The position numbers and the translations under genes were made by a program. A stretch of DNA of 64,000 nt from Zea mays (Eukaryota; Streptophyta; Magnoliopsida; Poales; Poaceae). The notes beneath the pieces are model-generated. The model was not told the DNA's origin and did not search any database. It was given only the letters and a program-made list of their open reading frames with translations. Positions 10,718 through 22,653 of the stretch are shown here, one piece after another; position 1 is the stretch's first letter, and each line of letters opens with the position of its first letter. The DNA lies in the NCBI RefSeq assembly GCF_902167145.1, contig NC_050097.1, forward strand, positions 144,919,982 through 144,983,981, read 5' to 3'.

Positions 10718-13700
10718 GATAGGCTTTAGATTCTACGCAATTTGAAGATAAATTTGACACACTTGCACATATAGGAAGGGTATGAGTTCGTATATCTTTC
10801 ATATTAGTATTTTATTGTATAGATGACTAGAATTCCCTTACTCCAAATCCCTTTATGGTTTGATGGGATATGTCGTTAATGACTTAATGCTTGATATGAT
10901 ATGTTACTTCTATTTAATATTGGTTTCTTGATGTGGTTGTTGCTGAAGTTATTATGCAAGTGAAGCTACTAATGTACTTGTTTTGTATACATATCGTCAT
11001 GATGTTTTTTATGCGATGTTTTTCAAATCTCTGAGCTATTACTATCATATATTTTTATATGCTTGACTGTGGATGTTTTTTATGGATTTCTTTGGGTTCT
11101 AGTACTTGTAGGACCGATTGTTTATTGAGTTTGTGTATAGTGGGTCTAATCCGGCTTGGTGTGGTGTGAAAACACGATATAATGTAGTTTTATCATGTGG
11201 TTGAGTCTGATTGAATGTTGGGTTACAACCCAACTTATCAATGTAATATTTCCATGGATTCAATGCTTTGTGCCTCACCCCTTTGGGCTAATATGGCTAC
11301 TTGCCAACTTGATCTTAGAGTACAAGAGGTTTGTCTCCATAGAGCAAAGGCAATGTTGTAATGTTTATGAAACCTTGAGACTGGTAGAACTCAAGTGAAT
11401 TTGTAAGATGACGTGGATAGATAAGTTCAACCATGTTTACATGATAGGTTTTCTTATTGTGTGCAACCTTAGCAATAAATAGGGTGATTTCAAGTGGATT
11501 TTATGTCTATATTATAGTTGAAGAGGCATGCATGTTTTCCTTCCATGGTTTGTTTCTATAGCCATAAAGGTTATGCATATTTTTTTTAGTTGTTGGAGGC
11601 TAGTCATGTGGACGATATGGACAACCCATTTTATATATATTTGTAATCGCCGACGATATATGGTAGTTTTATTTTTTGATCTGTTCTCTATGCATGCTTG
11701 TTGAATTATTATTTGGACCGCTTTATCTTAAACAAAGTCAATGCTTAACTGGAAGTTGCTTATGTTTGTTAGTCATCTATCTCTATAATGATGTGGTTGT
11801 TGCATCAGATGGAGATTTTTTTATATGAATGATGGTTTGATAGATCATGTATGTCTACTACTTTGAATTCATCCTATGACATCACGAGGTAGAAATTGTT
11901 CAAGTGCAATAATAGGAGGTATTGTTGTATGTGAGGTTAATCAAGGTAGTTTGATTAGGTGGATTGTCTTATTGAAGTCCAATTACTCCTGTTGAGCATA
12001 GTATCGTGTTATTATTTTAGTGTTGAAAGTAATATTTATGAAGCTTTTGCATGAGTCTGTATCAAGAAGATCATTAGTTTTTCTTGTTGTTATCCCTCCA
12101 TTGCTTTATGAGTGTTGCACATTTTATCTCTTTTGAGAGGAGAAAAAAAAGATGTTATATGTCATGAGCACCATTTGCTTCACGTCAACAAAATAGTTTT
12201 GGAGATTTCTATTAGTTGGATTCTAGTGTAATAACAACCATGTTTTATAGTGCTTGAGATGGGTATGTCAGGTGTTCCATACATTGTCGATACATGGATG
12301 TTTGACCTTAGTGGCGTTAACAAACGAGGATGTTGAATTTGTTGATTGTTGTGCTTAGTGTTCTAACCTATTTGGTAGAGTTTTATTTAAAGACTTTGTG
12401 GAGTTGCATCCCAATTTGGTAGTGGAAAATCCTAGTGTTGATTGCACCTGCCAGTGCCTTGGGTTTCATTTTATATTGTTTTTTTATTGTTGTTAATGTG
12501 TTGTTTGGTTTTGGGAGGCATTTTAAATTAGTTGGATGCTGAATCAGGCTTCACTTGTCTAGAATGTTTTGTAGTATGTTTTTTCATCTTTCCATAGGAT
12601 GCTTAATCACCCGGTTTGGTCCAAACATTTGAGAGTTATGGGTTTCCTAAAACATCCTTATTGGTGTCTCTGGCAGAATGAGTCTTTAATTTTGAACGGA
12701 AGAGTAGACATTGAAGACAATATAATTTGGTCTTTGTTGGATTATGAAAGTTTTAGCAATTTTATGATCTTTCCAACGAGTATTGGTTTGTAATTCTCAT
12801 TGCATATAATTGGAGTTAGGTTGCTCTGAAGTTGTTGCACCGTTGTGTCCGAACTTTAGTTGTCGTTATAACCACCAATAAATCGACCACGTTTTGATAG
12901 TTTCATAGCCCAAAGTTGGGAATTCTCTTTAAGCAAAACTTTTAGTTCTTCTCAGTACCTTTTAAATGGGCATTTACTTGTAATTGTCTGTTAAATAGAT
13001 TGGGAGAGGTGGTTGTCCGATTATAAGTCGAATCTCTAATGTGCAGTATCTCAGGCTGAGTTTAGCTGTAGGTCATGCATAGTTGAGGGCTATAAAGATA
13101 AATTTGGGTGCAACTTTATTGCAAAAGTCGTGGACAATTTTCAAAACTTTTCCAACGCGTGTTCGTTGTAGTTTAAGTTGAGTATAGCAGGAGTTATAGG
13201 TTTTTGAATTTTAGTTGTCCATTGTTTCAATCCTATCAGTTTTGCAACAAAAGTGTTGCATTGTTTTATCGGTTTGGAAACCAAATTCGAGACACTCATT
13301 ATAATAAAAGTTTCAGGGAATGGTATAATCTTTTCAATGAGTTTATATTTGCAAAATTTTGTTAGCTGTAGGGAGTTATGATATAGTGTATAGAATGTGC
13401 TTGGATAAATATGTGGGCAGGCATAACATGCTTAAATTGATTCTTGTTTGCATGATGTGAGATTAGGCTTAAATGATTTAAAAAGTTATCATATTGCTTC
13501 TATACTTATATTTGTCCTAAGTGTCTCGTAATGAAGAACCTAAAGTTATTAGTCTTTCGATGAACGCTTTATCTTAGAAGAGTAATGAACCTCATAAAAT
13601 CTATTGCTTGTTGTTGGGACTGCATGACCAGTTTTAGTTATGCAGCTAGTTCAATGAAGTAAACCATCTTTTCTGTAGAGATGTTATATATAAAAGTTGT

Positions 13701-14839
13701 AGCCAACTTCTTTATCTTATTTGTGTAAAAATTTCATGACCATAGGTCTAGTAGTTTGGGAGTTATGATTTTCTCAAGTCCAGTCTTGGAATCTGTCCAG
13801 ATTTTGTACAGACTTCGAAACTGACCTCGTTTGCCCAATTTAAACTTCGAATAAGTTCTTATAAATTATAAATAAGTTGTAGTACTTTTCTTAATCTTTT
13901 CAACAAATTTTGGATCACCTTTTTTGGAGATCTATAAGTTAAGTTACAGCTATTTTAAGTGTGATCTTTGAATCTGTCCAAATTTGGACAGCAGAGCCTT
14001 TCTCATGTCTTTTGACCTTGATATGCATTGAATTAACATGATATGTTATAAATGAATTATAGACAATTCTATTAGATTTCTAAAAAGTCTAGGAGCACCT
14101 GAATTGGATGACTGAGACTCCAATTAGGGATTTTTTTGAATTGAGTAGTTGAATTCTGTCCAAGTCTGGACAGAATTTACGTTTAGCATTGTTTGACCTT
14201 TCTATGAGTCAAATCTTGTTGTGATGATAATACCAAGGGTATAGTGGACTTTATAAGATTTCCATAAAGTCCTAGTCTACTATTTTGGATGCATATTTTG
14301 TGAGTTATGAGCAAAACAATTAACCGCTGTGCTGCTGTCCAGAAATATGCAAGCATTAAGTTGCTCTCTTGAAGTTGCTCTTGTTTGGCTAAGTTTGGTT
14401 TAGGCTATAGGAACACTATATGCATTGCATTCATATATACATTTCTTGAAGTACTTGCATATGTCAATGTTGATGTGGTGTCAGGAAAGCTTTGTCCGAG
14501 GTATATAGGACTGTCTACTATCTTAGCCGAGTTGGCAGCTGGGCTTAGCACATACAATTGTCGGAATCTATAATCATAGTACACCATGTATTCCATGTCT
14601 TTATGTTGAGGAAGTATTTGAGGAATCCAGACCATCAAATCGAGCTAGAGTCGATTCCCTGTGTAGCAAGACCAGACTCTAGAGTGTCGTCTGCTGCGTA
14701 TCTTAGAATACTAGGAGCTTGAGGAGCTGATGTGGCAGAAGTACCCGAACTTTTCATTATGTGTGAGTTTTGTTGATTCATTAATCTTGCTTTTGTCGTT
14801 CCGATAAAAGCGTCAGAATTCGAGGTCGAATTCTTTTTT
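10718..14839 (+). other. Internal region of element N, AT-rich and without genes
   Basis: Over 4.1 kb the longest open frames are 60-80 residues, with none resembling gag, protease, RT, RNase H or integrase. Blocks such as GGGCTAATATGGCTAC (about 11284) might be worn pol sequence, but I cannot support a domain. The right third (about 12590-14345) is made of degenerate repeats (separate entry). Base composition is T-rich on the plus strand, unlike the GC-rich LTR start. Confidence 0.8.
13780..14345. repeat. Degenerate repeat of about 182 bp inside element N
   Basis: The marker TGTCCA(n)GGACAG or close variants recurs at about 13795, 13976, 14158 and 14337, spacing 181-185. Each is followed by a TTTGACCT-like word and a block reading roughly AAGATTTCYAAAAAGTC. 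Weaker related blocks occur upstream (for example 12760-12800, TTTCCAACGAGTATTG). The wording resembles the LTR tandem unit, suggesting common descent. Confidence 0.6.
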
Positions 14840-14852
14840 AAGGGGGGTAGAG
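14840..14852 (+). promoter_or_regulatory. Polypurine tract of element N
   Basis: AAGGGGGGTAGAG lies directly before the 3' LTR start TGTGATAC. It is preceded by GAGGTCGAATTC, the kind of block seen before the LTR of Del/Tekay chromoviruses. Confidence 0.82.
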
Positions 14853-17336
14853 TGTGATACCCAGTTTGCAAAGAAGAGAAGTTGGAGTTTATTCTTTCTT
14901 GTTTTTTTTTGCTTCTCGTTTGGGTAGTGCACTTTTGGAGTTTGGAATTGTTGGGTAGCATTCGCTAGTAAAACAATAGAATTTTGGTTAGACTTGTGCG
15001 CCGGGGTCGGGAGTTGACGCATGAGCGAGTTGGGCCGTGGTTCTTGATCCGGCCCACTAACCCCCCTAACCCTAGCCGCCCCTTCCCCTAATTCCCTTCC
15101 CCTTGTGCAGCCGCCCCCCCTCTCTAGCCTTTGGCCGCCATCCCCTCCCCCCCCTAATTCCCTCTCTCTTGTGCAGCAGCCCCCATCCCCTCAACCCTAG
15201 CCGCCACCCCCCTCCCATCTCCTCCTCTCCAAGTGATGTCCTTCCTCGCCGGATCTTCTTCGTGTGGGTGCAAGTTCCGATTGGAGAATTGGTGGGAGGA
15301 AGGAAGGAGGAAAGGAGGAACCCAAGGTGATTTTGTGATTAACTCTTGTTTATTTGTGCTGCAATTCAATCGATTAGATGTTTACGTATGCGAATTGGTA
15401 GAGGTGCTGTCCAGAAATTTTGTGGGTGCGCGAACAGCAGTAGTTCTAGCAGATTCTGGGAATTTTTCGTGGGTAATTAGTGGGAATCAGTGGGAGAATC
15501 ATGTGGAGCTTTTTCATACCTTTCCAACGAGTACTTATGCGCTCGATTCGGAGTTATATTTTAGGAGATATCGCTGTTTGAATCCGGGTATGTTGCTGTC
15601 CAAAAAAACAGATTTGCAGGTGGGCAAACAGCAGTAGTATTAGCAGTTTCTGGGGATTTTTCGTGGGAAATTAGTGATAATCAATATGAGAATCATTTAG
15701 AGCTTTGTCAAACCTTTCCAACGAGTACTTATGCACTCGATTCGGAGTTATATTTTAGGAGATATTGCTGTTTGAATCCGGGTATGTTGCTGTCCAAAAA
15801 AAACAGATTTATGCAGGTGGGCGAACAGCAGTAGTATTAGCAGTTTCTGGGAATTTTTCGTGGGAAATTGGTGATAATCAATATGAGAATCATGTAGAGC
15901 CTTGTCATACCTTTCCAACGAGTACTTATGCGTTCGATTCGGAGTTATAATTTAGGAGATATCGCTGTTTGAATCCGGTTATGTTACTGTCCAAAAACAG
16001 ATTGCAGGGTGTATCTTGTAGACGAGTTTGGGCTAATTAGATGCTGGAATTTAATTATCATTTGAATATAAAACTTGTGGGAAATTTTATGTAGATGCTT
16101 CCGTAGTTTTTGATTGATATCACTGCTGTTATAATTTTAAAGTTATGAAATTATCAAGCAGCACCGCTGCAGTTTGGTGGTGATGGGGAGAGTTGTCGCT
16201 CGCAACGGGTTGGAATTGTGCGTAGGTGCGGCGTTGTTTATTAGCGTTTGTTATGTTGATTTGTACACTAAGGTGTGTGTCAAAAACAGGTGGTGGACTT
16301 CCGGATCGTACTTAGTACCATTCCAAATTCCCGGTGAAGGCAAGTAAATACAGTGGTGGTTGCTACCGTTTTGTTTGCATCCTATGCCTTGTCATTGAGT
16401 ATGCATAAGTATTAAATGTGTTAATCATTGAATTCTATGATGAAGTTTATTTGTTCGGAAGAATTAATTCTCAATTGTCTAATATTGATGATGATCATGA
16501 TTTGGGAATGATATATGTGGTTGATTCCCATCTTGGATGAAGTTGAAGTATCTTTTTGAATCATGTTGTATGAAGTGTTGTAGGCATGTCATGCACATCG
16601 CATCATCCATATTGCATTTTGAAGTTATGTCGTGATCTTATGGTCCGACCGTACCGGTACACTTTTAGCATCGTACGTTGCCCGAGGAGGGGTACGATGC
16701 GGCTTCATATCCTTAGAGGTATGAAGGCAGAAGTCATCCTTGCATTTGCAGACATTTGCACTCATGAGGTATATATGAAGTGTGACATTACTATGTTACT
16801 ATTGTGGTTTCTACCTGCGAGGTGTGGTAACTAGGTGTGTTGTACGTTGTATTCGTGCTGCACCTTCGTAATAAGAAGGTTGCGAAATCAAATAGTGGTA
16901 AAACAATGTTCTTATGTAGTTAAACAGTTTGTTATTATTTTACTTGCTGAGATGTGTCATCTCACTCTTGCATTATTCAATGCAGGTACTTGATATATGT
17001 TGGGAATGAGGGGAGTAGCAGCACGTCCACTTTCACTCTCATATTAAGGCTGCCCAAGCGCATCCATGATTTAATTAGAAACTTGATGTCAAAGGATGTT
17101 TGTTTTTTTACTAGTCATGCGCACTGGTTAATTCAGTTCATTTCGTATGTTTAACTTTCCTTTGCTAGCCGTTTAATAATACTTAGTATGTTTTTTTGTC
17201 ATGATACATGTTTATACACTGTTGCCCCCTCCTTTATGCTATTTTGCAAAGGAGATGCTGTCGAAATTTTATATACGGATATCAGAAGTGTAGTTCAGTA
17301 GCATTCCGGGGTGTTTGTGGATTCCGGGATGTTACA
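14853..17336 (+). repeat. 3' LTR of element N
   Basis: Almost identical to 8217-10704. The differences I see are a shorter C run (about 15147-15154), one extra A (about 15796), T for C near 16977, C for T near 17060 and A for C near 17077. Confidence 0.9.
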
Positions 17337-19103
17337 GAAGAAGAATAGAGCTTGGCCGTTGGATTTGGAATCTGTGACCACAGTTAGATATGCGGCTTGA
17401 ATAGATCTGAGCCGTGGGATAGGAATCAACCGTCACAATTAGATCTAGATAAGTCATGGGTTTCGACCTTCGGATCGAATCTCGGCGGCCAAGATCTGTT
17501 TGCATGCACCGCTTTGGTGTGTGCGTGGTGAGCCATCCGATGCAGATCGGACGTGGGAGAATCGATCACCGTGTTTTAAGTCCTGTCCATCCATCATGGA
17601 TCCTACGGCTTATACTGCGTACCGGTTCATATCGGGCCGATCTAATCTGGTCGGTCAGATTGTGATCGGATGGCTCACGTGGCTAGATACCCCCTTCATC
17701 GATCCCGTTTTGTAAAAGAGACCCTGTACTTTCACAGAATCAACCCGCCATCCAACTCGGAGTAGTGTCAGTCTTGAGAATTTTTGTGCAGGGGTCCCTG
17801 CACTTTCCAATATTTAGCACGCAGTCCAGATATTAAAGAAAACAGGAAAAGAGATTTAGAAACCGATTTTGAGTATAAAAATAATTCCAGAACTTGTATA
17901 ATTCATATAAAATTCATATTAAGTCCAAATTGATCCAATTCTATTCCTATAATTTTTTAATATTATTGTTTATCATTTTATGTCACAGTTTTGACATGAA
18001 ACCATATTAAAATTGGTATCCTAATTAATCTTGTACAAAACACATAAAACCTTCAAAAATTCATAACTTAAAATCTATAACTCCAAAATTAATAATCCCT
18101 GTTCCTGTGATCTTATTTCAATATGTAGATTATTAATATGTATTTTGCATATATGTTTGGTGTAATGTTAATTTTGCCTATACCATGTATGTTTGTATTG
18201 CTACGTTTAGCGGTGAGGACACGTGTCATCTGAAAAGCAAGTTGGTACCTGGAATCTCAAGTCCCAGGCAAGTTGTGCCCTTGATCACTTCTTTTTACCT
18301 ACTCATGTTCTAATTAATCATAATGATCTGCATAGGTTAATTTTGATGGGACCCAATAGGTTACCCTAGTTTGTCTATCTTTATACCTTTTTTACCACTA
18401 AACTTTTTGGGTAGTACTTGCTAGTGCTTTATGTGGTTTTGGGTATGAAGATACATTATTCATGATCACACTTTTATTATCTATTTATTATTACTGTTCA
18501 TGATAAGATCATTATGTTAATTGGAACATGGAGCGACCACCCGGGAAAACAGTGCTACCACAAGGGTTTAATGGGACGCCCTTGGCTGATTAATTAGGAA
18601 AGCTAGTGGAAGACTACCTTACCCGAAAGGGGCAAGGGCAGTAGGGGAGTGGTCAGTGTAGGGAGGTCCTTGGGATGATTTTGCTGCGATGGCAATCATG
18701 CGAGGGATCCCTGCATTGGAGCTTCCTATAAATTGTAGCGGGTTTTCTGAAGCTAGTGGAACTTTGTAAAGGCCTCGTAGTGTTACCCTGCCTCGCCTCC
18801 TCGGTAGAGGTGTATGGGAAGTCATGATCCCGTGGCAGATGGGTAACATGACTTGTGGGTAAAGATGCGCAACCTCTGCAGAGTGTAAAACTGGTATACT
18901 AGCCATGCTCACGGTCATGAGCAGCTCGGACCCTCACATGATTAAATTATGGAACTAAATTCAATTTGTCATATGCATTGCATTGCAGGTGAGGTTGTAA
19001 CTTTTGTTCTACTATTTAATTGGGTTGGTATTTACTTATACTTAGTAACTGCTAATAAAATTTTGACCAACTTTAAAAGCAATGCTCAGCTCTAACCATC
19101 CTC
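17337..19103 (+). repeat. 3' LTR of element A, segment 2
   Basis: Continues A's LTR after the N insertion (GAAGAAGAATAGAGC) and aligns with 3317-5080 of the 5' LTR. It is interrupted after TCCTC at 19103 by element C. No gene seen. Confidence 0.85.
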
Positions 19104-19714
19104 TGTTGGGACCATGCTTCGTCGCCGAAGGTCCTGCAGAAAGAGACAGCTTCGGCTGAAGCTGCTCGTACGTGACGCCGAAGGCACCATTCATGAAGCT
19201 TCGGTATTACAACATATCCGAAGATGAAGGGTCGAACCGACATAAAGATAGAATGACCTTTTAGTCCATAAAGGTCTGAGTCAATGTTGTAAACTTTTAT
19301 GAGGGGCATGATTGTAATTCTTCACAGGCTGCGTCCTGTGCCTATAAATAGTGAACAATATTCCTTTATTGTTCACGCTTTTCTGTAATTGCAATTGCAT
19401 CACTCGGGAATCATTCTTTGCCAAGACAGAGGTATAAATGTATCTAATATTTGAATACAACATGTTTATTTAATATGAAAATAATGTTGTTTACTTATAA
19501 TTTACTTGTATTTAAGGCTTCATATCTCGCATTATTTAATCCTTGAGAGTTCAATTACGAAGATTCAACCTTCGTAATTGTATCAAAACAACCTTCGTCC
19601 GAAGTTCACTAAACCCTTGAGGGAATAGTGCTTCGGCGGGCGAAGGGCATTAACATTTAACATTCTATGTTGCCTTGTTCTTAATTCATAGCATTTGAGA
19701 ACAAGTCCCCAACA
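19104..19714 (+). repeat. 5' LTR of element C (611 bp)
   Basis: TGTTGGGACC...AAGTCCCCAACA. CCTATAAATAG near 19340-19350 is the TATA box. CGAAG/CTTCGG words are abundant, as in B's LTR. Confidence 0.9.
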
Positions 19715-19715
19715 T

Positions 19716-19734
19716 TGGCGCCCACCTCCGGTGA
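19716..19734 (+). promoter_or_regulatory. Primer-binding site of element C
   Basis: TGGCGCCCACCTCCGGTGA begins one base after the LTR end. TGGCGCC at this place is usual for plant gypsy elements; I cannot name the tRNA with certainty. Confidence 0.65.
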
Positions 19735-19758
19735 ACTCACTTCCACTTTTCTGAGCTG

Positions 19759-22653
19759 ATGGCTTCGTTCAACATTCAAGCTGGAGTTGCTTCGGCTTCG
19801 AAGCTGGTACTTCCGATAACAGGCGGTTCATGTTCAGAGCCAGCCAACAAGAAGCAGAAGAAGGAAGCACAGAGAAGGGTACAGCATGTCGGGGTGCAAG
19901 GACCCTTCATCAAGTCAAAATGGTCTCACATTCCTATTACCTTCTCCCAAGAGGACCTTCAACTCAAGGATTACCCACACAATGATGCTATGGTTATCTC
20001 TTGTGTTATCAAAGGATTTTTGGTCCACAATGTTTTGGTTGATACAGGCAGTGCAGCTGATATCATATTTGCTAAGGCCTTCAAACAGATGCAAGAGCCC
20101 AAAGATAAAATTCTTGATGCCACACATCCCCTTTGCGGCTTCGGAGGAAGGCAGATTGTAGCACTCGACAAAATCTCAATGTCAGTGGCTTTCGGATTTA
20201 TCAACAACATAAGGACTGAACAAATTGTGTTTGATATTGTTGACATGGAATACCCTTACAATGCAATCATTGGTCGTGGTACTCTTAATGCCTTCGAAGC
20301 AATTCTGCATCCAGCTTACCTTTGCATGAAGATACCTTCGGATCAAGGGCCCATTACTATTCATGGAAGTCAAGAAGCTGCCAGAAGGGCCGAAGGAAAT
20401 TGGACAGACTCAAAAGCAATCCATAATATAGATGGAACTAAAGCTTGTGAGCAATACAAGTTCAGAAGGGAAAAAGCTGCTTCGGCTGACCAGCCGAAAC
20501 CCATGCTCTTATGTGAGGATATAGCAGAGCAGAAGGTGTTGTTGGGATCTCAACTATCCGAAGAGCAGGAGAAAACCTTGATAAGGTTTTTGTTCAACAA
20601 TAAAGATGTTTTTGCTTGGTCAGCTAATGATCTTTGTGGAGTTAACAGGGATGTTATTGAGCATTCGCTCAATGTTGATCCATCCTTCAGACCCAGAAAG
20701 CAGAGGCTCCGGAAAATGTCTGATGACAAGGCCGAAGGTGCTCGGAATGAAGTGAAAAGACTCCTCAGTGCCGGAGTTATTAGAGAGGTAAAATACTCAG
20801 AATGGTTGGCTAACACTGTTATGGTGAAGAAGGCCAATGGTAAATGGAGAATGTGTATCGATTTTACTGACCTCAATAAAGCCTGTCCGAAGGACGAATT
20901 TCCATTGACAAGGATAGATTCCTTAGTTGATGCAGCAGCTTCATCAGAGCTTATGAGTTTGCTGGATTGCTATTCAGGCTATCATCAAATATGGATGAAG
21001 AAGGAGGATGAACCGAAAACCAGCTTCATAACCCCTAGTGGGACATATTGTTACCTTCGGATGCCTGAGGGGCTTAAGAATGCCGGAGGAAGTTTCAGCA
21101 GAATGACAGCGAAGGTCCTTCATTCTCAGATAGGCAGGAATGTGCTAACTTATGTTGATGATACCATTGTAAAAAGCACGAAGCAAGATAACCACATTGC
21201 TAATTTGCAGGAGACCTTCGCTAATTTTAGACAGGCTGGTCTAAAATTGAATCCAGAAAAATGTGTCTTCGGAGTAAAGAAGGGGAAATTTCTCGGTTGC
21301 CTAGTCTCAACAAAGGGAATCGAGGCTAATCCAAGCAAAATCGAAGCTATACTTCGAATGGAACCACCAAGTACAAAAAAGGGGGCTCAAAGATTGACAG
21401 GAAGGCTGGCGTCTCTCAACAGATTCATATCTAGATCAGCAGAAAGAAACTTACCATTCTTCGAAGTGCTGAAGTCAGCCGAAGTCTTTCAATGGGGACC
21501 AATCCAGCAGAAGGCCTTCGAAGAGCTGAAGCAGTATTTGATAGATCTAACAACATTATCTCCACCTACGCCAAGGGCTCCTTTGTTATTATATGTGGCA
21601 GCTTCGCACTCAGCGGTAAGTGCAGCACTTGTTCAGGAGAAGCTTGAAGGCCAAGTTAAAAGGCAGGCCCCAATATATTTTGTATCCGAGGTTCTTAGTT
21701 TATCAAAGAAAAATTATACAGAATTGGAGAAGGTATTGTATGCTGTCTTGATGGCCTCCAGGAAGCTTCGGCACTATTTTCAAGCTTACAACATAATTGT
21801 TCCTTCTTCACAACCTCTGAAGGATATTATGAGAAACCGAGAAGCTACTGGAAGGATTGGAAAATGGGCTGCAGAGCTCAATGAATTTTGTATCGATTAT
21901 GTTCATAGATCTTCGATTCAGTCCCAGGCGTTAGCAGACTTCATTGCTGACTGGACGCCAGGGGCTCAGGAGGAAGAAACAAATAAAGATGCCGAAGCAT
22001 GGACAGTGTTTTGCGATGGGTCTTGGGGAACCTTCGGAGCAGGAGCGGCTGCTGTGTTGGTTTCACCTTCCAAAGTTAAAACTTGTTATGCAGCAAGACT
22101 CGATTTTAGTTGCACAAATAACATCGCTGAGTATGAAGCTCTGCTTTTGGGTCTTCGGAAATTAAAGGCAATGGGAATCAGAAGGGCCATTCTTAAAACT
22201 GATTCTCAAGTTATCTCTGGTCATATTGACAAGAGCTACAAAGCAAGAGACACGAAGCTTGAAAAGTATCTAGATACAGTCCGAAGGATTGAGGCTTCCT
22301 TCGAAGGTTTCTCTGTCAAAAATATTCCTCGTGGAGAAAATGAATACGCTGATCTATTGGCTAAGTCAGCAGCCCAGGGGCTGCCTATACCTTCGGAAGT
22401 ATTTTTTGAAACAATAAAAGCACCTTCGGTCGAGCTTCTTGAAAGAGCAATCCTTAACATATCCCCTGTTTATAGTGAAGATTGGAGAACTGAGATCATC
22501 TCTTTCCTTCAGGGTAATTTTCTTTCAGACGACGAAGCTTATAACAGGAGAATAGAAGCAAGAGCTCGACCATATGTCATAATAGAAGGGGAGTTATACA
22601 AGCTGGGGTCTGTTCCCCATTGCTCAAGTGTTTATCCAGATCCGAAGGTATAG
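19759..22653 (+). CDS. Protease-RT-RNase H polyprotein of element C with only a short gag remnant
   Basis: One open frame of 964 codons. About the first 90 residues are a lysine-rich remnant; the retroviral-type gag domain of several hundred residues is absent. Protease active-site motif VDTGSA at about residue 94; reverse transcriptase with FTDLNKACPKDEFPL and catalytic YVDD at about 465; the usual gypsy RNase H follows, then a second, plant-type RNase H starting near residue 745 (FCDGSWG, NNIAEYEALLLGL). The product would copy element RNA in virus-like particles, which this copy cannot build without gag from elsewhere. The frame ends early after a one-base loss in a G run at 22605-22608, so the integrase continues in another frame. 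Confidence 0.85.
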   Translation: MASFNIQAGVASASKLVLPITGGSCSEPANKKQKKEAQRRVQHVGVQGPFIKSKWSHIPITFSQEDLQLKDYPHNDAMVISCVIKGFLVHNVLVDTGSAADIIFAKAFKQMQEPKDKILDATHPLCGFGGRQIVALDKISMSVAFGFINNIRTEQIVFDIVDMEYPYNAIIGRGTLNAFEAILHPAYLCMKIPSDQGPITIHGSQEAARRAEGNWTDSKAIHNIDGTKACEQYKFRREKAASADQPKPMLLCEDIAEQKVLLGSQLSEEQEKTLIRFLFNNKDVFAWSANDLCGVNRDVIEHSLNVDPSFRPRKQRLRKMSDDKAEGARNEVKRLLSAGVIREVKYSEWLANTVMVKKANGKWRMCIDFTDLNKACPKDEFPLTRIDSLVDAAASSELMSLLDCYSGYHQIWMKKEDEPKTSFITPSGTYCYLRMPEGLKNAGGSFSRMTAKVLHSQIGRNVLTYVDDTIVKSTKQDNHIANLQETFANFRQAGLKLNPEKCVFGVKKGKFLGCLVSTKGIEANPSKIEAILRMEPPSTKKGAQRLTGRLASLNRFISRSAERNLPFFEVLKSAEVFQWGPIQQKAFEELKQYLIDLTTLSPPTPRAPLLLYVAASHSAVSAALVQEKLEGQVKRQAPIYFVSEVLSLSKKNYTELEKVLYAVLMASRKLRHYFQAYNIIVPSSQPLKDIMRNREATGRIGKWAAELNEFCIDYVHRSSIQSQALADFIADWTPGAQEEETNKDAEAWTVFCDGSWGTFGAGAAAVLVSPSKVKTCYAARLDFSCTNNIAEYEALLLGLRKLKAMGIRRAILKTDSQVISGHIDKSYKARDTKLEKYLDTVRRIEASFEGFSVKNIPRGENEYADLLAKSAAQGLPIPSEVFFETIKAPSVELLERAILNISPVYSEDWRTEIISFLQGNFLSDDEAYNRRIEARARPYVIIEGELYKLGSVPHCSSVYPDPKV

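Larger units (their letters stand above)
8217..17336 (+). mobile_element. Element N: young non-autonomous LTR retrotransposon (LARD-like), 9.1 kb
   Basis: Two LTRs (8217-10704, 2488 bp; 14853-17336, 2484 bp) start TGTGATACCC and end GGATGTTACA. Comparing them by eye I find only three substitutions plus length changes in one C run and one A run. The site is flanked by GAAGAAG on both sides, within a GAA repeat, so the exact target duplication (normally 5 bp) is ambiguous. It has an initiator tRNA-Met primer site, a purine tract and a 4.1-kb internal region with no protein gene. Like rice Dasheng, it must be moved by proteins made by another element. Confidence 0.9.
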
